Source: Planctomycetaceae bacterium
GTDB lineage: Bacteria; Planctomycetota; Planctomycetia; Pirellulales; Thermoguttaceae
Assembly (NCBI GenBank): GCA_031261125.1
Contig: JAISJZ010000390.1
Span: 1 to 5,671 of the forward strand
Direction: 5' to 3'
Length of the DNA stretch: 5,671 nt
The notes under the pieces are model-generated. The model was not told the DNA's origin. It did no database searches and saw nothing but the letters and a program-made list of their open reading frames with translations. A program made the position numbers and the translations under genes. Below are positions 1 to 4,751 of this stretch, in pieces. The stretch's first letter is position 1. Every line of letters begins with the position of its first letter.

Positions 1-1
1 C

Positions 2-670
2 CGTGCTTTCAACAATGCCGGAAGAAGCGATGCCAGTAACCCGGTGAACGTAACCGTGGATAGTACGGCACCTGCAAAACTCGCAACGCCGACCAATTTA
101 ACCGCAACACCAACCGGAAGCGGGGCGAAGTTGACGTGGAACGCCGTCCCCAATGCCGCCGCCTACAAAATCTACCGCTCTGCCAACAACGGCAAAACCT
201 TCATTCTGGTTTCCACCCGCTTGGCGAAAAACTTCAACGGACAGTCCCCGTATTTTGACGATACGACCGCCGTCAACAGCGGTTCGTACATTTACGCTAT
301 CCGCGCTTATGATGCCAAACTTTCCAATGCGACCCGCTCCGATGAGGTAACGGCAAAGGTAACCGTTACGTCGGCAAAACTCGCGAAGCCGGCTAGTTTG
401 ACCGCAACACCAACCAAAAACGGCGCGAAATTAACGTGGGACGTTGTTCCCGGTGCCGCCGCCTACAAAATCTACCGCTCTGCCGACAACGGCAAAACCT
501 TCATACTGGTTTCCACCCGGTTAGCGAAAAACTTCAACGGCAAGACACCGTATTTTGACGATGTTGCCGGAAGCGGCTCGTACATTTACGCTATCCGCGC
601 TTATGATTCTTCGCTTTCCAATGTTACCCGTAGCGATGAGGTAACGGCAACGGTAATAGTTCAGTTTTAA
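2..670 (+). CDS. Fibronectin type III repeat protein, C-terminal end (5' truncated by window)
   Basis: The reading frame is open from base 2 to the TAA at 668-670, so only the last 222 codons are seen and the true start lies upstream. The visible protein is the tail of one FN3-like domain (to about base 73) followed by two full FN3 domains of 100 and 98 residues. Each shows the usual FN3 pattern: a proline-rich first strand (LTATPT), a strand with Trp (AKLTW), the YKIYRS strand, and a late aromatic strand (SYIYAIRAYD) followed by SDEVTA. Ser, Thr, Ala and Asn are abundant and there is no Cys in the visible part, as in many secreted bacterial FN3 proteins. Such domains act as spacers or binding modules outside the cell; the N-terminal part that would define function is missing. 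No sorting tail, dockerin, transmembrane anchor or LPXTG motif follows the last domain. Extracellular location is inferred. It ends 37 bases before the preferred nfnA start, with no clear terminator between. Confidence 0.85.
   Translation, partial: RAFNNAGRSDASNPVNVTVDSTAPAKLATPTNLTATPTGSGAKLTWNAVPNAAAYKIYRSANNGKTFILVSTRLAKNFNGQSPYFDDTTAVNSGSYIYAIRAYDAKLSNATRSDEVTAKVTVTSAKLAKPASLTATPTKNGAKLTWDVVPGAAAYKIYRSADNGKTFILVSTRLAKNFNGKTPYFDDVAGSGSYIYAIRAYDSSLSNVTRSDEVTATVIVQF
74..373 (+). repeat. FN3 tandem repeat unit 1 (100 codons)
   Basis: First of two in-frame tandem copies. It begins at AKLATP and is exactly 300 bases long. Compared with unit 2, the proteins are roughly 80% identical by my hand alignment. 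Long stretches of DNA are identical, for example 154-184 against 454-484, and 284-313 against 578-607. This copy has two extra codons in the loop after FDD (TTAVNSG against VAGSG). Confidence 0.85.
374..667 (+). repeat. FN3 tandem repeat unit 2 (98 codons)
   Basis: Second tandem copy, starting at AKLAKP and running to the last codon of the gene. It is six bases shorter than unit 1 because of a two-residue loop deletion, so the offset between copies drops from 300 to 294 bases after about base 560. Differences cluster at the two ends and in the loops, while the YKIYRS...ILVSTRLAKNF core is kept. This suggests duplication of one domain, or later homogenisation of the two. Confidence 0.85.
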
Positions 671-707
671 CCGAGAGTTCACGACATCTGTGTTGCTTTT
701 TGCCCTA

Positions 708-1529
708 ATGATACCGATTATATCCAACACCGAAATTGCCCCGAACATTTTTGAAATGACGGTGGAACATTCCCGCTTGGCAAGTAAAGCCGAACCGGGA
801 CACTTCGTTATCGCGATGGCACAAGAGCAGGGTGAACGGATACCGTTGACGATTGCCGACTTCGACCGGAACCGCGGCACTATCACCCTCGTTATCACGG
901 CAATCGGAACTTCAACAAAGAAGTTAGTCCGTTTACAAGCGGGACAAAGTTTGTATGCCTTGATTGGACCGCTGGGACATCCGAGCGAGTTAGGCAACTT
1001 CGGTACCGTGATAATGGTTGCCGGCGGTGTCGGTACCGCACCGGTGTATCCGATTGCCAGAGCGTTGCACGATTGCGGCAATACCGTTATTTCGATTCAA
1101 GGGGCAAGAACGGCAAACTTGCTGTTTTGGAAAGACAAATTGGCAGCGGTCAGCAGCGAGCATATCATAATGACTGACGACGGCAGCGAAGGGCGCAAAG
1201 GATTGGTAACCGAACCGCTGCGGGAAAAACTGGAAATGTCTGCTGCGGGACTTGTCTTTATGATTGGTCCTGCCGTGATGATGAAGTTCTGTGCGGAAAC
1301 GGTTCGACCGTTCGGCGTGAGAGCCGTCGCAAGTTTGAACAGTATAATGATTGACGGAACCGGTATGTGCGGCGGCTGCCGGGTAAAAATCGGCAGCGAA
1401 ACGAAGTTCACCTGCGTTGATGGTCCTGAATTCGATGCCCTTGCCGTTGATTGGGATGTGCTGCTGTCCCGGCAAAAAATGTACTGCGAAGAAGAGAAGT
1501 GTTCCCTGGCGCAGTATAAACCTGTTTAG
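708..1529 (+). CDS. nfnA: NfnA/SudB-type FAD/NAD-binding [2Fe-2S] oxidoreductase subunit (sulfide/dihydroorotate dehydrogenase-like)
   Basis: Cytoplasmic electron-transfer subunit of the PyrK / ferredoxin-NADP reductase superfamily. In characterised relatives, NfnA with NfnB makes the electron-bifurcating NADH-dependent ferredoxin:NADP+ oxidoreductase; the archaeal homologue was first called sulfide dehydrogenase beta. From the ATG at 708 the protein is 273 aa, near the usual length. An FAD-binding barrel carries ERIPLTIAD (about 43-51) and GPLG (87-90). An NAD(P)-binding domain has AGGVGTAPVYPIA (105-117) and TDDGSEGRKG (156-165). A C-terminal cluster region has DGTGMCGGC...C, giving D216, C221, C224 and C236, which fits the one-Asp three-Cys [2Fe-2S] ligation known for the family. 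The start at 708 puts I-S-N-T-E-I-A-P-N-I-F at the family N-terminus. A GTG at 690 would add six hydrophobic residues and is less likely. No NfnB gene lies next to it: the next gene is convergent. The C-terminal tail has two extra Cys (260, 265). Family assignment is strong; the exact partner and reaction are inferred. Confidence 0.9.
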   Translation: MIPIISNTEIAPNIFEMTVEHSRLASKAEPGHFVIAMAQEQGERIPLTIADFDRNRGTITLVITAIGTSTKKLVRLQAGQSLYALIGPLGHPSELGNFGTVIMVAGGVGTAPVYPIARALHDCGNTVISIQGARTANLLFWKDKLAAVSSEHIIMTDDGSEGRKGLVTEPLREKLEMSAAGLVFMIGPAVMMKFCAETVRPFGVRAVASLNSIMIDGTGMCGGCRVKIGSETKFTCVDGPEFDALAVDWDVLLSRQKMYCEEEKCSLAQYKPV

Positions 1530-1557
1530 CCGCTGATTCATCGGCGGGGTTCTCTTT
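1530..1557 (+). terminator. Candidate intrinsic terminator after nfnA
   Basis: Directly after the nfnA TAG, a 7-bp stem CCGCTGA / TCGGCGG (one G-T wobble) closes a four-base TTCA loop at 1537-1540. It is followed by GG and the pyrimidine-rich TTCTCTTT. The tail is interrupted by C residues, so the terminator may be weak. The loop and right arm overlap the stop codon and last codons of the convergent gene. Read on the - strand there is no T-run after the stem, so it would act only for nfnA. Confidence 0.45.
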
Positions 1558-2317
1558 CGGCGACCTTTTGCTGATACTCCGCAAACGGAACCTGCGGGAA
1601 CGTCCGTTTGTATTCCCAGACCTGCCCGATGCGTTTTTTTGCCGTATCGTCTAAACGCATTACCAAAGTATGCGTGCTTCGGGCATACTCCGGTTTCTTT
1701 ATCAACCCTCTGCCTTGGAATATCGTCATTGTTACTCCTGCGGCGAAGCGGTTCTTTTCCTGTAATATCCGGTCAACTTCACGGCGGACAAGCATTGACG
1801 CGGACTGCGGGTTAAGCCGGAGGTTCAAATAGCAGTTCCAATCGCAGAAATCGAAGTATTGTTTTGCGGTCTGTGCGTCCGGCAGCGGTGCCGTTTTCAA
1901 ATCATAAGCAAGCCACGGCGATTGCAATGCCAAGCCGCCGGAAACGGCATCGTATTCCTCGGTCAGAAACTTCGGTTTGGCGGCAAAATACAAGAACGAA
2001 TTTTTATCAACATCGGTGCGGGTTAAAATCTGTTCCCGTCTTTGCTCAACGCTTTTTTTCGTTTCGGCACCGTCAACTTGCGTTTGAATCCGCAGTACCG
2101 GGTCAAGCAGTGTAAAAACCTGCGTCTTGGCATCGAAGAGCGTTATTTCGCCGTTGCCGCCGATAATACCGGTGAAACCGCCGTTGAACAGAAACGATGT
2201 ACTCTTGACGGCAGCGTTTCCTTCACCGATACTGACTTCGTTTTCGATACAGAATTCGGCAGCCGAAAGAAATCCGGTCGGCAGTGACATAATCAAAATA
2301 AAAAACAACTTATACAT
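1538..2317 (-). CDS. Secreted protein of unknown function (planctomycete-type conserved hypothetical)
   Basis: The protein is 259 aa. The N-terminus is a clear Sec signal peptide: MYK, a hydrophobic stretch LFFILIMSLPTGFL, then S-A-A before E21, so cleavage after A20 is likely and the mature protein would be in the periplasm or outside. No lipobox Cys and no later membrane segment are seen. Residues 40-80 look like beta-strands, with FLFNGG, a GGNGEITLFD turn, and FTLLDPVLRIQTQV, where a value-like LFD...LLDP pattern repeats. A charged, probably helical stretch follows (85-100). A Trp/Cys motif YFDFCDWNCYLNLRLNP spans 154-170, with C158 and C162. The end is an amphipathic RIGQVWEYKRTFPQVPFAEYQQ segment. 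I recall similar secreted proteins with LLDP and a DW...LN motif in Planctomycetota, with no assigned role; this is memory, not a search. Stop is TGA (1538-1540), only eight bases from the end of nfnA. It is divergent from the RNase HII-like gene and has its own candidate promoter. Confidence 0.8.
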   Translation of the reverse strand: MYKLFFILIMSLPTGFLSAAEFCIENEVSIGEGNAAVKSTSFLFNGGFTGIIGGNGEITLFDAKTQVFTLLDPVLRIQTQVDGAETKKSVEQRREQILTRTDVDKNSFLYFAAKPKFLTEEYDAVSGGLALQSPWLAYDLKTAPLPDAQTAKQYFDFCDWNCYLNLRLNPQSASMLVRREVDRILQEKNRFAAGVTMTIFQGRGLIKKPEYARSTHTLVMRLDDTAKKRIGQVWEYKRTFPQVPFAEYQQKVAEREPRR

Positions 2318-2337
2318 TCGATTGAAAGAACAGCGTA

Positions 2338-2366
2338 TTGAACGTTGCAGACAGAATAAATCTATT
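2338..2366 (+). promoter_or_regulatory. Weak candidate promoter for the RNase HII-like gene
   Basis: TTGAAC (2338-2343), 17 bases, then TCTATT (2361-2366): four of six matches to each consensus box. Start of transcription near 2373 would leave only about eight bases before the ATG at 2381. It overlaps the opposing promoter for most of its length. A match of this quality can arise by chance in AT-rich spacer DNA. Confidence 0.2.
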
Positions 2367-2381
2367 GCGGTATTTTGTCAA
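2353..2381 (-). promoter_or_regulatory. Candidate sigma70-type promoter for the secreted hypothetical gene
   Basis: Read on the - strand, a perfect -35 TTGACA (2381-2376) is followed by 17 bases and then TATTCT (2358-2353), matching four of six bases of the -10 consensus. Transcription would start near 2346 and leave a 5' leader of about 29 bases before the ATG at 2317. The -35 box overlaps the first base of the ATG of the divergent RNase HII-like gene. Confidence 0.45.
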
Positions 2382-3277
2382 TGTATCTTATCGGCACGGA
2401 CGAAGCAGGATACGGTCCCAACTTGGGTCCCCTTGTGATTTCCGCCTCCGTTTGGGAAACCGAAACGGAGGACCTTTCCGCTTTGCAAACCGAATTGACG
2501 GCAAACAACATTCGCATCGGCGATTCTAAAAAGTTGTATCACGGCAGCGGTACGCTTGCCGCTTTGGAAACCGGCGTGTTGACCGTATTGCAAACGCTCG
2601 CGGATTTACCGAAGAACTTATCTGAACTTCGCCGAACGGCTGCGGATACCGACGCGTCCGATGTGCCGGAACAAACGCCGATACCTATTCCGCAAGCCGT
2701 TTCACAGGAAACAGTTAGGCAAAAAAGCAAAATACTGACGGCAATACTTAACAAGCACAGGGTAAAACTCACCGCTTTGCGCAGCAAAATCATCACTGCC
2801 GACATATTTAATAAAAAAGTGGATACTTATCCCGCTGCCGGTGCGAAAGCGTCGCTGCTGTCTGACACAACGCTTCAACTTGTCAAAGCGGTACTCCCGC
2901 CGTCAATCGGCGGGGTTAAATGTTTGTGCGACAAACACGGCGGACGAAACCGGTACTTTGATTTATTGACGGAACATTTTCCCGGCGATTTTTTTCAGAT
3001 TATCGAAGAGAAACGGGAACGCAGCGTTTATCGGTCAAAGGACAAAGAATTCCGGTTCATTGCCAAAGGGGAATCGCAGTTGCCGATAGGATTGTCATCA
3101 ATGCTGTCAAAATATGTCCGGGAACTGGCAATGTTGGAATTCAACGCTTATTGGCGGCAGTTGATTCCCGGTTTGAAACCGACTGCCGGTTATCCCGAAG
3201 ATGCGAAGCGGTTCCGTGCCGATGTTGAAACCGCTCCGGGTGCGTTTGATAAAGAGCGGTATTGGCGGAAACGTTAA
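2381..3277 (+). CDS. RNase HII-like (RNase H fold) protein, diverged planctomycete-type
   Basis: The protein is 298 aa from the ATG at 2381. A TTG two codons earlier (2375) is possible but less likely, as family members tend to start just before the first strand. Residues 2-21 (YLIGTDEAGYGPNLGPLVIS) match the RNase HII opening strand with the catalytic Asp-Glu pair at D7 and E8. GDSKKL (47-52) matches the DSKKLS motif of RNase HII. CDKHGGRN (183-190) matches the site of the third carboxylate (D184). KGESQLPIGLSSMLSKYVRE (229-248) matches KGDS...SAASILAKVTRD of RNase HII, with Glu (E231) where the enzyme has its fourth Asp. GYPEDAKRF (270-278) resembles the GYPT..H motif. Compared with the roughly 200-aa RNase HII, it carries about 90 extra residues, mostly a polar region at 80-135. 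RNase HII cleaves RNA in RNA-DNA hybrids; whether this protein does so is inferred. I associate this DEAGYGPNLGP type with Planctomycetota. Its stop overlaps the MATE stop by four bases. Confidence 0.82.
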   Translation: MYLIGTDEAGYGPNLGPLVISASVWETETEDLSALQTELTANNIRIGDSKKLYHGSGTLAALETGVLTVLQTLADLPKNLSELRRTAADTDASDVPEQTPIPIPQAVSQETVRQKSKILTAILNKHRVKLTALRSKIITADIFNKKVDTYPAAGAKASLLSDTTLQLVKAVLPPSIGGVKCLCDKHGGRNRYFDLLTEHFPGDFFQIIEEKRERSVYRSKDKEFRFIAKGESQLPIGLSSMLSKYVRELAMLEFNAYWRQLIPGLKPTAGYPEDAKRFRADVETAPGAFDKERYWRKR

Positions 3278-4656
3278 CTGTTTTCGATGACCCGTATTTT
3301 CTCCCAGTGTTCGGTGCGGTACCGGAGCGTAAAAGCGATACAATATGCAAATACCGCCGCGGTAATGACACTCCAACTCCACATAATTCCCAGTCCGAAA
3401 AATTTAATGCCGACGAAACACAGTGCCGGATAAATCGGTGCTAAAATGAAAATCATCAACGCCGTAAAATGGGTGTCGCCCGCCCCCCGAAGGGCGGAAC
3501 AGTAAATTATCGACAAGCAGTCGAAACACAGGTACAAGGCGAGGAACATCATCAACTTGATTGTTAAATCGTGCATTGCCGAAAATTCTTCCGGTTTAGA
3601 AAACGCTGAAAAGCACGCCAACAAATAATCCGGCACCGCAAAGAACAATACCGCAAAGAAACCCGAATAAATCACCCCCAACACTGCCGCCGTGTTCGTG
3701 CAGCGTCTTGCCAAATCGGGACGGTTATTGCCGAGTTGATTGCCGACCATTGACGAAACAACGATACCGATGCCCGCCAGCGGAATGAATGTCAGCGAGT
3801 TCATAGTGAAAGCAATCGTCGTAGCATTCCGTTCCACCTCACCGAGTCCGCCGATGAGCATTATGAAGACCGAAAACGCAATCGTGTCAACGACCGTGTA
3901 AAATCCTGCCGGTATGCCGTAGTAAAACAGCCGACCGAGAAAGGAGAAGTCCGGCAATGTGCCGCTGAAAACGTTGTATTTTTTTTCTTTTGTCTCTGTC
4001 CAGAGCATTACGGCGAGGTAAATCAGGAACCGTACCCATTGGCTAATCATCGTTGCGATAGCGGCACCGGCGAGTCCCCATTCGGGAGAACCAAGTTTTC
4101 CGAAAATCATTGCGTAATCAAGGACAACGTTCAGAACAACGCAGAACAGGTTGTTATACATTTCGATATTCATCTGTCCCCGACCGCGGAAAAACGAGGC
4201 GGCGGCTTCCCCGCTGATGGCTGCGCCGCTGCCCCACAGAACCCAGTAGAGATATTCTTTTTCCAGCGGTATCAGTGTTTCGCTGTGTTTGAATACCGCG
4301 AAGAGTTCCGAAACGAACGGCTGCAACAGGAGCAGCAGCGGCATCAGTATCAGTCCGAACCAGACACCCTGCCAAACAGCGGAACCGATACGTTGATACT
4401 GTTTGCTGCCGTTGTATTGGGCAACGAACGTGGTAACAAAAGCGGCGGTATTCGACGGAAAGGAAACTATTGACCAGAACAGCATCCCTGCCTGCATCGA
4501 AGCGGTCATTGCGTCGGCATCGTACCACATCAAAAACATCCGGTCGGTAAAGTTCATCAGCGAAATAGAACCGCCGGAAATAACAATAGGAATCGTCTGT
4601 TTGAGAACATCACGTCCGCCGCAGGGACGGTTCCACCAATTTTCCGTATTGTGCAT
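3274..4656 (-). CDS. MATE-family efflux transporter (multidrug/cation antiporter)
   Basis: The protein is 460 aa, the usual MATE length, with about twelve hydrophobic segments in two related halves. MATE proteins export cationic or other drugs and metabolites across the inner membrane in exchange for Na+ or H+. Family marks are: SLMNFTDRMFL (32-42) in the first helix; TTFVAQYNG (75-83); FFRGRGQ (155-161) and its second-half counterpart SALRGAGDT (387-395); PEWGLAGAAIAT (191-202); GIGIVVSSMVGNQLGNNRPDLA (295-316) after helix 7/8; and an Arg-rich cytoplasmic end. The substrate cannot be told from sequence. The ATG at 4656 gives a 15-20 residue tail before the first helix. The next Met (residue 34) lies inside that helix, so M1 is the only sensible start. 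It contains two Trp near the N-terminus (WW, 7-8), a minor oddity. It is divergent from pgm and convergent, with overlapping stops, with the RNase HII-like gene, so it is a single-gene transcript. Confidence 0.93.
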   Translation of the reverse strand: MHNTENWWNRPCGGRDVLKQTIPIVISGGSISLMNFTDRMFLMWYDADAMTASMQAGMLFWSIVSFPSNTAAFVTTFVAQYNGSKQYQRIGSAVWQGVWFGLILMPLLLLLQPFVSELFAVFKHSETLIPLEKEYLYWVLWGSGAAISGEAAASFFRGRGQMNIEMYNNLFCVVLNVVLDYAMIFGKLGSPEWGLAGAAIATMISQWVRFLIYLAVMLWTETKEKKYNVFSGTLPDFSFLGRLFYYGIPAGFYTVVDTIAFSVFIMLIGGLGEVERNATTIAFTMNSLTFIPLAGIGIVVSSMVGNQLGNNRPDLARRCTNTAAVLGVIYSGFFAVLFFAVPDYLLACFSAFSKPEEFSAMHDLTIKLMMFLALYLCFDCLSIIYCSALRGAGDTHFTALMIFILAPIYPALCFVGIKFFGLGIMWSWSVITAAVFAYCIAFTLRYRTEHWEKIRVIENS

Positions 4657-4662
4657 TGCGTA

Positions 4663-4690
4663 ATTCTACCGGCATTTCCCCTGTTGACAA
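4663..4690 (-). promoter_or_regulatory. Candidate promoter for the MATE gene, predicting a leaderless mRNA
   Basis: Read on the - strand: TTGTCA (4690-4685, five of six matches), a 16-base spacer, then TAGAAT (4668-4663, five of six). The -10 box ends only six bases before the ATG at 4656, so transcription would begin at or next to the A of the start codon. There is no Shine-Dalgarno sequence upstream, in keeping with a leaderless message. The -35 box is the same DNA as that of the pgm promoter on the other strand. Confidence 0.5.
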
Positions 4691-4713
4691 GTAACGGGGC
4701 GGGATGTTAGGAT
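4684..4713 (+). promoter_or_regulatory. Candidate promoter for pgm
   Basis: A perfect TTGACA (4684-4689), an 18-base G-rich spacer, then TAGGAT (4708-4713), four of six matches with the key TA...AT kept. The start of transcription would be near 4720, leaving a leader of about 32 bases before the pgm ATG at 4752. It shares its -35 box with the MATE promoter facing the other way. Confidence 0.45.
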
Positions 4714-4751
4714 GACTGTGTCTGTGCATTGCTATCAGCCGTAAAACTCCG

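Noticed and set aside
690..707. GTG start at 690 for nfnA with a weak GAGAG at 673-677.
   Set aside because: It adds six hydrophobic residues not expected at this family's N-terminus, and the GAGAG is 12 bases away. The ATG at 708 matches the family start better. It remains possible.
990..1541. Long open frame on the - strand opposite nfnA (183 codons), and another at 521-1081.
   Set aside because: They are antisense to a gene with strong family motifs, have no recognisable domains, and show odd composition (many Cys, His and Arg) typical of shadow frames.
3262..3290. Inverted repeat around GTTAAC at the RNase HII-like/MATE junction as a bidirectional terminator.
   Set aside because: Beyond the six-base palindrome, the pairing needs a bulge and is AT-rich and short, with no GC stem. 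It is not convincing as a terminator.
4039..4528. Open frames on both strands within the MATE gene.
   Set aside because: The MATE frame is fully explained by transmembrane segments and family motifs; the others have low-complexity, charge-rich translations and no start signals.
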